From assembly GCA_900539465.1 (NCBI GenBank), contig UQCF01000006.1, positions 1-64,000 on the forward strand: 64,000 nt of DNA, written 5' to 3'. Positions 44,006 through 52,664 of this stretch are shown piece by piece. This DNA comes from an uncultured Ruminococcus sp. (GTDB taxonomy: Bacteria; Bacillota; Clostridia; Oscillospirales; Acutalibacteraceae). Made by a program: the position numbers and the translations under genes. The notes under the pieces were generated by a model. That model did no database searches. It had not been told where the DNA came from and saw nothing but the letters and a program-made list of their open reading frames with translations. How positions within the stretch are numbered: the first letter of the stretch is position 1; each line of letters opens with the position of its first letter.

Positions 44006-45544
44006 ATGGAAAATCAGGAAAAGATTCTTGTCCTTGACTTTGGCGGTCAGTATAATCAGCTTATCGCCCGCCGCGTGCGCGATAACCGTGTTTATGCCGA
44101 AATACTGCCTTATACCGTTCCTCTTAAAAAGATTGAGCAGGGCAACTACAAGGGCATAATCTTCACAGGTGGACCCAACAGCGTTTATGACGAAGCTTCG
44201 CCGCACTATACAAAAGATATTTTATCGCTCGGCATACCCGTTCTCGGCATATGCTACGGCTGTCAGCTTATATCCTGGATGGAGGGCGGCACGGTTTCAA
44301 CCGCTCCCGTAAGCGAATACGGCAAAATTGAGCTGAATGCCAACACAAACAGCCTGTTGTTTAAAGATATTAAAAAGAAGAGCACTGTTTGGATGAGCCA
44401 CACCGACTACATCTCTAAACCGCCTAAGGGATACAAAATCATCGGCAAAACCGACAACTGCCCCTGTGCGGCTATGGAGAACACCGATAAAAAAATTTAT
44501 GCCGTTCAATTCCACCCCGAGGTTACTCATTCGGAGTTTGGCAGCGCAATGCTTCACAACTTTCTTTATGAAATCTGCGGCTGCTCCGGCGACTGGGTCA
44601 TGGATGATTTTATCGACCGCACTGTTAAATCTCTCAGGGAGCAAATCGGCGATAAAAAGGTCATTCTCGGCCTCTCCGGCGGAGTGGATTCCTCGGTTGT
44701 TGCGGCGCTTCTCTCAAAGGCAGTCGGCAAGCAGCTCACCTGCGTGTTTGTTGACCACGGCCTCATGAGAAAAGATGAGGGCGATATGGTTGAATCCACC
44801 TTTACAAAGCTTTTTGACATGAACTTTGTAAGAGTCAACTGTAAAGACGTTTATCTTCAGAAGCTCAAGGGCGTATCCGACCCCGAAAAGAAGAGAAAAA
44901 TTATCGGCAGAGAGTTTTATAAGGTATTCTGGGACGAAATCCGCAAAGAAAAAGACAAAGGATTTTTTGCCCAGGGTACAATATATCCTGACTGCATAGA
45001 ATCCGGCAAAGGCAAAGCAGCAACCATCAAGACCCATCACAACAAGGTTAAAATGCCCAAGGATATTGAATTTGAAGGTATTATAGAGCCGCTTAAAGAT
45101 TTGTTTAAGGACGAAGTCCGTGCCGTCGGCGAAAAGCTCGGTATTCCGCGCGAGCTTGTGTGGCGTCAGCCGTTCCCCGGCCCCGGCCTGGGAGTCAGAA
45201 TTATCGGCAAAATCACCGAAGAAAAAATTAAGATTTTGCAAGAGGCAGACGCGATATTCAGAGACGAAATGGCAAAAAGCGGATATGAAAAAGAGCTCAG
45301 CCAGTTCTTCGCGGTAATCCCCGACGTAAAGACAGTGGGCGTTATGGGCGACCACAGAACCTATGACCACCTCATTGCCCTCAGAGCGGTCACGACCGAT
45401 AATTTTATGACCGCCGATTGGGCGCATATTCCCTATGACCTGCTCGCAAAAGTGTCAAACAGAATCACCAACGAAGTTGAGCACGTCAACCGCGTAGTCT
45501 ACGACATAACCTCCAAACCCCCCGGAACGGTGGAGTGGGAATAA
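44006..45544 (+). CDS. guaA: GMP synthase (glutamine-hydrolysing)
   Basis: A 512-aa enzyme that converts XMP to GMP. The glutamine amidotransferase domain has Cys83 (GICYGCQ) and FHPEV; the ATP pyrophosphatase domain has SGGVDSS; the C-terminal dimerisation domain ends in the conserved PPGTVEWE. The last codons, GAG TGG GAA TAA, are also the left attachment repeat of the island that follows. The gene is intact because the inserted copy restores the same end. Confidence 0.97.
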   Translation: MENQEKILVLDFGGQYNQLIARRVRDNRVYAEILPYTVPLKKIEQGNYKGIIFTGGPNSVYDEASPHYTKDILSLGIPVLGICYGCQLISWMEGGTVSTAPVSEYGKIELNANTNSLLFKDIKKKSTVWMSHTDYISKPPKGYKIIGKTDNCPCAAMENTDKKIYAVQFHPEVTHSEFGSAMLHNFLYEICGCSGDWVMDDFIDRTVKSLREQIGDKKVILGLSGGVDSSVVAALLSKAVGKQLTCVFVDHGLMRKDEGDMVESTFTKLFDMNFVRVNCKDVYLQKLKGVSDPEKKRKIIGREFYKVFWDEIRKEKDKGFFAQGTIYPDCIESGKGKAATIKTHHNKVKMPKDIEFEGIIEPLKDLFKDEVRAVGEKLGIPRELVWRQPFPGPGLGVRIIGKITEEKIKILQEADAIFRDEMAKSGYEKELSQFFAVIPDVKTVGVMGDHRTYDHLIALRAVTTDNFMTADWAHIPYDLLAKVSNRITNEVEHVNRVVYDITSKPPGTVEWE

Positions 45545-45548
45545 ATCG
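45533..45548 (+). repeat. left attachment site (attL core) in guaA 3' end
   Basis: GAGTGGGAATAAATCG spans the last three codons and stop of guaA plus four bases. The identical 16-mer recurs at 52877-52892. guaA 3' ends are a known integration hotspot for genomic islands. Confidence 0.85.
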
Positions 45549-45602
45549 AAAAAGTCTGAAGCCCCAGTAATATCAAGGGTTTCAAGGTTTTCAAAGAGCC
45601 CG

Positions 45603-45624
45603 TTGATAAGATTTTGATAAGATT
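45603..45624 (+). repeat. tandem TTGATAAGATT repeats near attL
   Basis: Two adjacent 11-mers (45603-45613, 45614-45624) lie 54 bases after the attL core. They resemble integrase arm-binding sites and match in position the repeats after attR. Confidence 0.6.
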
Positions 45625-45715
45625 CTGCTCGGTACCCTTTATCGTGTGTATCGAGTGGTTTGTGAGTAAAAAGTAATATCTTGTGGCTCGCAAAAATACC
45701 ATATTAACATTAAAC

Positions 45716-45751
45716 CCCGTACTGACGGATTAAAGTCAGTACGGGTTTTTT
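45716..45751 (+). terminator. rho-independent terminator downstream of guaA
   Basis: An 11-bp stem CCCGTACTGAC / GTCAGTACGGG followed by six T. It lies inside the island and can end the purA-guaA transcript. Confidence 0.85.
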
Positions 45752-46027
45752 GTCGTTTGCAGGGCTGTTGCAGCTTACACTTAAACTAAAAAGCTTGAAG
45801 CACCGATACGATGTTGTGGGTACAGAATATGAATAATATCCGTAATAGAGCAACAAAAATTGTAAACGCAGAATTGATTTACACATTCGAAATGAAAAAT
45901 ACTAAGTCTAACCAATACTGAACATCACTTTGTAATTCTGTACTTTGAAAATTACCACAACAAGACCATATCGCTAACCAAGTACACCGATTGTGTTTAT
46001 GGTTTCATAATCAAATACACAAAATGG
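45752..46027. other. non-coding left end of the island
   Basis: AT-rich stretch with no ORF of coding character on either strand and no recognisable integrase remnant, RNA gene or repeat. Confidence 0.5.
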
Positions 46028-46062
46028 CAACAGGCACGGGAGGTTTACTTCCGTGCCTGTTG
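46028..46062 (-). terminator. hairpin ending the island operon
   Basis: A perfect 12-bp stem CAACAGGCACGG / CCGTGCCTGTTG with an 11-base loop, just after the stop of the last island gene (46067). On the minus strand it is followed by CCATTTTGTG, a weak T-tract. Confidence 0.7.
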
Positions 46063-46066
46063 TTTG

Positions 46067-46711
46067 CTAAATTGGCGCTTTTAAAAACAAGTATTCATCT
46101 ATGTATTCAACAAGATTCTTAATAAAGAAAACATTGTCTGTTACCGTTGTTTCTGTACCAGTAAATCTGTCTTGATGAATGATTAGATGTCTCGTCTGTA
46201 AAACCGAATCAAGTTTGTCAAAATCGTCCGTGTCAAAATTTTCAAAAGGATTTTGGTCGCCATCTATTTGGGACAGCAATTCAACTAATTCTCCTTTGCC
46301 AGTCTTTCCTAAAGGAAACTTTGTCTTAAACCTAAAAGACTCGTCTATTTCTGCATTTTCATCTGATATGAAAGATATTGAGTTTAAATAATTTACAATC
46401 TTAGTTTTCTTTTCCTCTGTGAAATGATGCTTCTGTATACCTATTAATGCATTGCCATCCATCACACTTAAACGTATGGCATTCATTTTCATATACAGCG
46501 GCAAACTTCCGCTAGTCATACCATTAAGGTTATACCTGAATTCATCAAGCACTTTTTCTACAAATACTTGAAACTTGGTAACCAATGATACAACCGCTAA
46601 TTTTAAAAACAATGTTCGATTTTCATCATCATAGGAAGCCAAATTAGTCAGCTTTTCAACCTCAGAAACACTTTTTATAAATTCCGAGGTTGCCTCATAA
46701 TGATATGGCAT
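46067..46711 (-). CDS. HEPN domain RNase-like protein
   Basis: A 214-aa all-helical protein. The stretch AVVSLVTKFQVFVEKVLDEF looks like the first HEPN helix of the RiboL-PSP/MAE_28990 groups, and Arg174-HLII-His179 (TRHLIIHQD) gives the R-x4-H catalytic motif of HEPN ribonucleases. AAGGAG seven bases upstream selects ATG 46711 over TTG 46717. It overlaps the DUF262 gene by 17 bases, so the two are translationally coupled. HEPN RNases commonly cause growth arrest after phage sensing. Family assignment comes from motif and context only. Confidence 0.65.
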   Translation of the reverse strand: MPYHYEATSEFIKSVSEVEKLTNLASYDDENRTLFLKLAVVSLVTKFQVFVEKVLDEFRYNLNGMTSGSLPLYMKMNAIRLSVMDGNALIGIQKHHFTEEKKTKIVNYLNSISFISDENAEIDESFRFKTKFPLGKTGKGELVELLSQIDGDQNPFENFDTDDFDKLDSVLQTRHLIIHQDRFTGTETTVTDNVFFIKNLVEYIDEYLFLKAPI

Positions 46712-47792
46712 CTTCAAACTCCTTAAACCACATTTTTACACGCATGTTTACAATATCTTTATCAGATGTTCTTTTTGATAATGAGTCCTTGATATCATCT
46801 ATCATCAAAAAAGATTTTAAACGGTTATAAATTTGCTCTGAATTTGCTTCGACAAATTCTTTGCTCATTCGTTCAAGACTCGGCATAATAAAATCTGCAA
46901 TTGTTTTGTATATCTTGGTGTTGCCGGTGCTAATATCTTTAAATGCTTCTTCGGTACCAAATACAGTTATAACTTTTTCTATCGTTGAGTTAAAACGATC
47001 TTTGTATCCTTGCTTTTCTTCCTCGGTACAATCTTTATGAGTATCCATATACTCATTTAAAAATTGAACCAATTTGCCTTTATACCCCTCAATATAAACA
47101 TCGCCATTCTCATCAATAGCTATATTATCGCTCATTGCAAAATACCTGATGATAAATTCGACATCCAAATAACGCTTGTGTGGAGCTTTCTGTTTCAGTA
47201 TTTTCAAAAAGTCAGTGTTTTCCTTACAAAGCTCTTTAGCTGCATCGTTAAGATTTCCTCTATACATACAGTTCCTGAGCTCTTGATAATTCAATGTTAC
47301 AGCACCACGATTCAAACGCATAAAAATGTCATATTTAATGTCTCTGTGAGAATCTTTTTTTATTACGTTAACACGTAACATGCCGTCATCAAGAAGGCTC
47401 TTAGATTTGGGCGGTAGGTCTTTATATTTCATCTTATTTAGCTCTGTAAGAACTTCTAATTTTGTCAGAGCAAACTCATTGTCATAAAAATTCCTAATAC
47501 TAGACAGTCTCTGTAGTCCATCTAACACGAGCCAATTCCCATTTTCTTCCTCAGCAAAGTAAAGAGGCGGAATGGGTACATTCATAATTATTGACTCAAC
47601 AAGAGAAGATGCTTTGTCTGTTTTCCAAATTTGTTTTCTTTGGAAAGGTACTTCAAGAATTATTTTTCCTTTTTTAATCAAATCATAGATGTATTGCACA
47701 GAATAGTCATAAGACATTGTGTTTAAATATCTTTTTTCTTTTGGTATATCAATTTCATATGTTTCATTTTCTGTTTTGAAAATATCAGCCAT
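46695..47792 (-). CDS. DUF262 (GmrS-like) protein
   Basis: A 365-aa protein of the DUF262 family, the ParB/Srx-like domain found in GmrSD type IV restriction enzymes. LEVPFQRKQIWKTDKASSLVESIIMNVPIPPLYF and Asp91-Gly-Leu-Gln-Arg95 (the DGQQR motif, one change) are visible. It has no DUF1524 HNH nuclease domain, so it is not a complete GmrSD; the partner HEPN protein may supply the effector. AAGGAG is eight bases ahead of ATG 47792. It begins 12 bases after the specificity gene. Confidence 0.8.
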   Translation of the reverse strand: MADIFKTENETYEIDIPKEKRYLNTMSYDYSVQYIYDLIKKGKIILEVPFQRKQIWKTDKASSLVESIIMNVPIPPLYFAEEENGNWLVLDGLQRLSSIRNFYDNEFALTKLEVLTELNKMKYKDLPPKSKSLLDDGMLRVNVIKKDSHRDIKYDIFMRLNRGAVTLNYQELRNCMYRGNLNDAAKELCKENTDFLKILKQKAPHKRYLDVEFIIRYFAMSDNIAIDENGDVYIEGYKGKLVQFLNEYMDTHKDCTEEEKQGYKDRFNSTIEKVITVFGTEEAFKDISTGNTKIYKTIADFIMPSLERMSKEFVEANSEQIYNRLKSFLMIDDIKDSLSKRTSDKDIVNMRVKMWFKEFEDAISL

Positions 47793-47804
47793 AATAATCA
47801 CTCC

Positions 47805-48902
47805 TTAAAAATTATTATCGGATACTACGGTCTTTGTTGCGGCTATTTTTGTGTTGCTGTACTTAACAACATCTTTTATAACCAATTTTTTGATTGCAGA
47901 TATGAAAGTCTCCATAAACACAAAATCAATTTTGCCATCATTTACAGGCAGCCTGATTTCTTTATGTTGTACAACATTCCATCCACCCAATTTGTTTTTG
48001 TAGGAATAAATCGGCAGATCGGTCACTTTGTTAATGCACATAACCATAAATAAATACTGATTAGGTGTAGGTTTGTTTTCTGCCAATTTCCATTGGATAG
48101 CATAAGAATCCGAAAGAACGGTAAAATCTCTTGACTGATAATAAGCTCTGTAAACATCGCTATTAGAGGGGAGAGAAATTACGTTGCTTATGACAGTTGC
48201 TCCTTCCTTGGGAGCATAATAGTTCAATCCTTGATTTTGAAAGCTTGATGTAAGGCAAGGAAGCACATAATTATCGTTCGGCTGCTTAGGCAGTTCCTTT
48301 GCCTTATATGGTAGTTTTTTTGTGGCTACTCTTTCAAAAAGGTCACCTACGGTATATGTGCCCCAATTATCGTCGTCGAGCTCAGCAAATCTTCGAAGAG
48401 CGTCAAGCTCTTCTACCGACAATTCATAATTGTCGAATCCGCTTACTTTTAAGTAAGCGGATAGCTCAGCTATCCGCTGGGCTTCCAGCTCAGCTATAAA
48501 GGATTCCATAAAATCGAAATCTATTTTTCCACTATGTGTAGGTAATTGTATTTTTGTGGATAAAAAGACTTTATCTACATCTCGAACGAGAACGGATAAC
48601 AATCTTGGCTTTTGTTTGTTCAATAATGTTGAGAAAAATAAGATTGAAGAATCTGTTATCGCAATTTTAGGCGTGATTTTTCTAACAAATTGTCCAGCAT
48701 ACCAAGGTTTTTTTCTATAAAAGAAATCCATTTGTAAAAGGCCCAAACTCCAAGTGCCAGAAGGATTGATATTTTCTTCGTTTACAAAACCTGTAGTTTG
48801 TAGAATTCCTTGATCTAAAGAAGTTCTTGTTACATAATCATATTCTGTTCCCGAAACAAGTTTATCTGTATTGAAACTCAATGTGCTTTCAATTTCAAAC
48901 AA
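47805..48902 (-). CDS. restriction-modification specificity subunit (HsdS-like)
   Basis: This protein has two target-recognition domains, each ending in a related helix (KIDFDFMESFIAELEAQRI and KIDFVFMETFISAIKKLVI). The only canonical start is TTG 48902, but its spacing from AGGAG is two bases and homology clearly begins earlier: codons up to about 48962 read NEKLQNIEWGEYKLGDLF, the usual S-subunit opening. That frame is open to a TAG at 48975-48977 and contains no ATG, GTG or TTG. It lies in the -1 frame of the methylase gene, so the real protein may be made by frameshifting or as a fusion. The second domain opens with DDDNWGTYTVGDLFERV. Confidence 0.85.
   Translation of the reverse strand: MFEIESTLSFNTDKLVSGTEYDYVTRTSLDQGILQTTGFVNEENINPSGTWSLGLLQMDFFYRKKPWYAGQFVRKITPKIAITDSSILFFSTLLNKQKPRLLSVLVRDVDKVFLSTKIQLPTHSGKIDFDFMESFIAELEAQRIAELSAYLKVSGFDNYELSVEELDALRRFAELDDDNWGTYTVGDLFERVATKKLPYKAKELPKQPNDNYVLPCLTSSFQNQGLNYYAPKEGATVISNVISLPSNSDVYRAYYQSRDFTVLSDSYAIQWKLAENKPTPNQYLFMVMCINKVTDLPIYSYKNKLGGWNVVQHKEIRLPVNDGKIDFVFMETFISAIKKLVIKDVVKYSNTKIAATKTVVSDNNF
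48441..48478. repeat. two adjoining palindromes inside the specificity gene
   Basis: GCTTACTT-TT-AAGTAAGC (48441-48458) adjoins AGCGGATAGCT-C-AGCTATCCGCT (48456-48478). Both lie in the spacer between the two target-recognition domains. Confidence 0.8.
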
Positions 48903-48961
48903 ATCTCCTAATTTATATTCGCCCCACTCAATATTTTGGAGTTTTTCATTGAGTGAGGCAT

Positions 48962-48971
48962 TTATTTTTTT
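48962..48971 (-). other. A7 slippery run at the methylase/specificity junction
   Basis: On the minus strand the methylase ends CTA AAA AAA TAA. A -1 slip on the A7 run (48971-48965) or one extra A would read AAA ATA AAT GCC and enter the specificity frame directly. Confidence 0.6.
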
Positions 48972-51010
48972 AGGCTATCGTCCTCCGTGTCTTGGTTTTT
49001 CAAAAGAGTTGATACTTCCCAAGCGAGATAGTTACTGACCGTCTTTTTGAAATCTTCAAGCGTTGGTTTTGTATCTATCGGAGCAGTTTGATTCCAGTCT
49101 GCACCGTTTTCGGGGTCAATATGACCTTCATAATATTCTTTTTTTGTGAGAATATTAAGTTTAGATTTTCCAAAACGAACTAAATCTACAACTTCCTGAT
49201 AACGCTCTTTTGCTCTGTCGGTGTCGAAAAGATTTTTGCTTGCTTTTTTACGGTCAGAACGGGTATATCCATCATTCGAAAAATCAATAAATTTAACAAC
49301 ATCATCTTTTTGATGAGCTTCTCCCACACGAAAAACATATATGTTTGTTTGTACACTTGACTTGCCAATAAATAAATCTATCGGCATTTTGATGCTTGCA
49401 AGAAGCGTGCTGTGTGTTAAGATACTTTTGTTATATTCTGTTGCTTTTCCGGAACCGGCAGAATTTTGAATAATTATAGCCGCATAGCCTTTTTCCATCA
49501 TAGAAAGAGCTTTTTCTACAAATATCATTCCGTTGCCCTCTGCAGAATACGGAGGATTCAACACAAAAGCGTTTGCGGGGAACTTTTCATCAGTCTTGCC
49601 AAATCCATAATGACCGTTAAAAGACAAAGAGTCCTTGTTCAAAATATTTGAGCTACCGTCCCCCATCATAATCATATTGAGTACAGCAAGCATATAAACA
49701 TTGGAGAGTATTTCCAAGCCAAGTAACTGATTTGCTTTGATTTCTGCTTCTTTCAAAGCTAACTTTTCAGGGGATTTAATTGTATTCTTCGCGTCAATCA
49801 ACATTTCGTTCATAGCAGCAACAAGCAACCCTGCAGAACCTGTTGCAAAGTCCCATACATAAGAGTCTTTATTAACTCTTGCAAGTCGGCACAAAAGCGT
49901 TGAAACGTAAGAAGGAGTAAGTACAACATCATTAAGCTGATCTTGCGTAAAACCGAGCCAAGAATACATTTCATTAAACAGCTTGCCGGTAAAATCCGTT
50001 GTAAAGCCTATTTTGTAATAAATACCGAGATCATCAACGATTTTTATAAACACACGTTTTAACTGACTTTCACCGTCTGTTGGTTTGTTTATATTATCTG
50101 TGGTTAATGTATTTTGTAATGTTCTAACGATTAAATCTTTTTTGTCTTTAGGCAATTTCTTAGCGTCAAGGAAAGATTCTATCTTTCTCAGCATAATATC
50201 ACCGTCAGTGTTATTTCTTTCTTCGGACGATTTAAGGTCGGCTTTGGTAAGTGGGTATACCTTGTTATCCACATCGCCAAGAGTTGCCATAATTGATGCG
50301 GCAACAAGGTATACGCGATCATTTTCGCTTAATCCTTTTTCGCTCTTGAATATGTCGTTATTGAGTTTAACAAGACTTGCCGTTATTTCTTGTTCTCTGC
50401 GTTCTTTTAGCCTTTCAATTTCTTCTTGCGGCAGAGATAACTGTTTTACTTTTTCTATAAATTCAGAAAAATGTTCTTTTTTAAGGAAAGAAAGATCAGT
50501 ATAGTCCGCAACTTTCTGACCAATGCCGAAATTGCTCTTAGAAACATAATAAACGCCTATTTGATGTATAATTTTGCCATCAACCGATTTGTGTCCGGTA
50601 ACACCAATGGCAATAACATCCGTATAGCTTGTATAGTGCAATACAGCATTTGCATAGTGAACAGCACCATTTACTGCATATGAATTGATATTCGTAAAGT
50701 CGGGCTGATTTTTTGTGGTCTTATTTGCAACATTACCCTCATCATCCAATTTTACGAGTTTATCTTTATATCCTTTGTATTCAATAAGAATAGGATAGTC
50801 TCTGCCGTCATTGGCTTTCAAAATCATCTTGGCGTCAGGGCGATTGCCGCCTTTACCACCATTCTTAGAAAAATAGTCATTTAAAGCCTGATCTATCTCT
50901 GTATTTAACGACTCTTGTTCTAATTTATAATCCACCTTATATGATTTGAGCCAACCGTTTACCAGATCAGCAATATTAGGTTCGATAGATTGAATTGTTT
51001 TTTTTGCCAT
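48962..51010 (-). CDS. BcgI-like nuclease-methyltransferase subunit
   Basis: A 682-aa protein joining cleavage and modification. Residues about 30-90 carry a PD-(D/E)xK nuclease signature: Pro58-Asp59 ... Glu77-Tyr-Lys79 (RPDAK, LIEYKG). A helical region follows. The N6-adenine methyltransferase has motif I DFATGSAG (387-394) and catalytic motif IV Asn485-Pro-Pro-Tyr488. The size and the separate S subunit match BcgI-type (type IIB) enzymes rather than type I, and no hsdR is present. AGGAGGAAT selects ATG 51010 (frame open to 51082). It is expected to cut unmodified DNA and methylate its own site. Confidence 0.8.
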   Translation of the reverse strand: MAKKTIQSIEPNIADLVNGWLKSYKVDYKLEQESLNTEIDQALNDYFSKNGGKGGNRPDAKMILKANDGRDYPILIEYKGYKDKLVKLDDEGNVANKTTKNQPDFTNINSYAVNGAVHYANAVLHYTSYTDVIAIGVTGHKSVDGKIIHQIGVYYVSKSNFGIGQKVADYTDLSFLKKEHFSEFIEKVKQLSLPQEEIERLKERREQEITASLVKLNNDIFKSEKGLSENDRVYLVAASIMATLGDVDNKVYPLTKADLKSSEERNNTDGDIMLRKIESFLDAKKLPKDKKDLIVRTLQNTLTTDNINKPTDGESQLKRVFIKIVDDLGIYYKIGFTTDFTGKLFNEMYSWLGFTQDQLNDVVLTPSYVSTLLCRLARVNKDSYVWDFATGSAGLLVAAMNEMLIDAKNTIKSPEKLALKEAEIKANQLLGLEILSNVYMLAVLNMIMMGDGSSNILNKDSLSFNGHYGFGKTDEKFPANAFVLNPPYSAEGNGMIFVEKALSMMEKGYAAIIIQNSAGSGKATEYNKSILTHSTLLASIKMPIDLFIGKSSVQTNIYVFRVGEAHQKDDVVKFIDFSNDGYTRSDRKKASKNLFDTDRAKERYQEVVDLVRFGKSKLNILTKKEYYEGHIDPENGADWNQTAPIDTKPTLEDFKKTVSNYLAWEVSTLLKNQDTEDDSLKK

Positions 51011-51026
51011 TTTATTATTCCTCCTC

Positions 51027-51923
51027 TTATTTCCACTTACTCTCCAAAGCAGACCACTTTCCTTCAAATTCTTTGTTTTCAACCGCCGCTGTAAACGGCT
51101 CTATCAAAAACTCTTTAATGGTTTTCAGCAGTGTGTCAAAATCATCGGTTTTAGTATCTATCTTTCTGCAAAATGCTTTCCATTTCTTTTGCATTGCATC
51201 ATTTTCGGCAAAAGCCATAATCTGCTCAAATTGTTCTATCGTAAAGGCGTGTCCACGATTTTCAAAAGTCTTTTTAAGTGCTTTTGTCAGCGTTCCACCG
51301 TCAAAATCGAACTTATTGGCAAGATAATAAATATCATAATAATCTTTCATTCGGCTTGAAAATTCCATTAAATCAAGAATTGCATCAAGCTTTTCGGCAA
51401 TTGTCGTTTCCAACGAATATGTATTTACCGTCGGAGAAGCAAAATCATCAAGCTGTGTAGGAATTTTTCGCTTTTCCTGCTTCGGCACGATAACATCACC
51501 TACGCCAAAATCAATACTAAACGGTGTTCTGGTGTTCTTAATACGAGCAACTACCGATGCACCGATTCCTGCATATTTTTTCGCAACGGCGATAGGAGCA
51601 ACATCTTTAATCTCAAAAGTGATAAAGTCATTGCCGGTGGGTGTAGCGATAATTTCCTCCAACACGGCTTTTAACTGCTCTGGCGTATTTGGGATTTGTC
51701 TGAGCAAAAAATCAACATCAACCGTTACTCGGCTGTCAAAATCGGTAAGGGAATAGATAAACAATCCGCCTTTCAGCACAAGGTTTTCTGCATATTTGGA
51801 TTTTTCCAAACGTCGCAAAAATTCTTCTTGGCAAAAGAGTTGAAGGCAAAGCTGATAACTTCTTCCGCTTTCGTTAGCCTTGTTTTTCAGTCGTGCAAGC
51901 ACGGATGCCGCTATATCAGCCAT
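51027..51923 (-). CDS. abiEii: AbiEii-type nucleotidyltransferase toxin
   Basis: A 298-aa member of the AbiEii/AbiGii toxin family. The nucleotidyltransferase motifs LVLKGGLFIYSL and DSRVTVDVDFLL (Asp-x-Asp) are intact, followed by SIDFGVGD and a C-terminal helical part with SRMKDYYDIYYLA. AbiEii toxins block growth after phage infection by modifying RNA. It overlaps the antitoxin gene by eight bases, the standard arrangement. Confidence 0.9.
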   Translation of the reverse strand: MADIAASVLARLKNKANESGRSYQLCLQLFCQEEFLRRLEKSKYAENLVLKGGLFIYSLTDFDSRVTVDVDFLLRQIPNTPEQLKAVLEEIIATPTGNDFITFEIKDVAPIAVAKKYAGIGASVVARIKNTRTPFSIDFGVGDVIVPKQEKRKIPTQLDDFASPTVNTYSLETTIAEKLDAILDLMEFSSRMKDYYDIYYLANKFDFDGGTLTKALKKTFENRGHAFTIEQFEQIMAFAENDAMQKKWKAFCRKIDTKTDDFDTLLKTIKEFLIEPFTAAVENKEFEGKWSALESKWK

Positions 51924-52521
51924 TTAGCAATACCTCCATCAATTCGGTAACTTTTTTATACACACGCAATTTTTGGGAATAAGCAGAAAGATTATTCAGA
52001 TTCTTTTTGTTGTCTTTTACATAAGCGTTAATAGCCTTGTTGAAAATTTCGTTATCTAATCTTGAACGATATTTGAAACAATCACATATTGTTCGCTCAC
52101 GGTCATATACAGGCAGCTCAACCCCGTTGAAGTTGTCGGTAATTTTCCCAAGTTCATACAACTCAGGCTGCATATAATAAGGTTGAATAGCAAGCGAATC
52201 AATTTTTAGCTTTGTTCTTGACATTGAACGAGGCACAGCTATTGACCATTTTCGTGGTGTAAAGTCACTGTAACCATAGTGAAACAACGCAGATTCAACA
52301 CAAACTATTCCTTTTGGGATGAGTGTTGCAAGCAATTGTTCTTCTGAAGAAACACCTTGTTCGGCAAGCTGATAGTATCCGTGTCGTACACGGTTAAGAA
52401 AGCCTGCGTTACACAGGTTTACAACATCGACGGCTCTGATTCCGGCAGCAACAAAGTCGGCAGATTTTGCAATGCCATTATTGTCTACAACCACTTCTTT
52501 TGCTCGCTCTTGAAGATTCAC
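51916..52521 (-). CDS. abiEi: AbiEi-type antitoxin/repressor
   Basis: A 201-aa protein with an N-terminal winged-helix (ADFVAAGIRAVDVVNLCNAGFLNRVRHGYYQL) and a C-terminal antitoxin domain (VYDRERTICDCFKYRSRL). AbiEi proteins neutralise AbiEii and repress their own promoter by binding inverted repeats. GTG 52521 follows GAGGG with a seven-base gap. It is the first gene of the six-gene operon, so its repression would control the whole island. Confidence 0.9.
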   Translation of the reverse strand: MNLQERAKEVVVDNNGIAKSADFVAAGIRAVDVVNLCNAGFLNRVRHGYYQLAEQGVSSEEQLLATLIPKGIVCVESALFHYGYSDFTPRKWSIAVPRSMSRTKLKIDSLAIQPYYMQPELYELGKITDNFNGVELPVYDRERTICDCFKYRSRLDNEIFNKAINAYVKDNKKNLNNLSAYSQKLRVYKKVTELMEVLLNG

Positions 52522-52561
52522 TCATTCACCCTCTTCCTTAAATAAAATTCACGCACAGTAA

Positions 52562-52613
52562 ACACATAATTGTGTGCTGATTTTATTATACCTGAGACAA
52601 CTAAAAAAATCAA
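52562..52613 (-). promoter_or_regulatory. island operon promoter with AbiEi operator candidate
   Basis: Reading leftwards, TTGATT (52613-52608), 17 bases, TATAAT (52590-52585). The inverted repeat ACACA-TAAT-TGTGT at 52562-52575 covers the expected start site, where an autorepressor such as AbiEi could bind. Confidence 0.7.
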
Positions 52614-52664
52614 TTAAAATTTAAGCACATTTTTTGAAATGTGTGCGTAAAATTAAAATACATC

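Noticed and set aside
45499..45702. Minus-strand 67-codon frame across the attL region as an integrase remnant
   Set aside because: Its translation shows no recombinase motif and part of it is antisense to guaA.
46067..52521. BREX, DISARM or a complete type I restriction locus
   Set aside because: No PglZ, BrxC, helicase-DUF1998 or HsdR translocase is encoded; the methylase carries its own nuclease-like motif instead.
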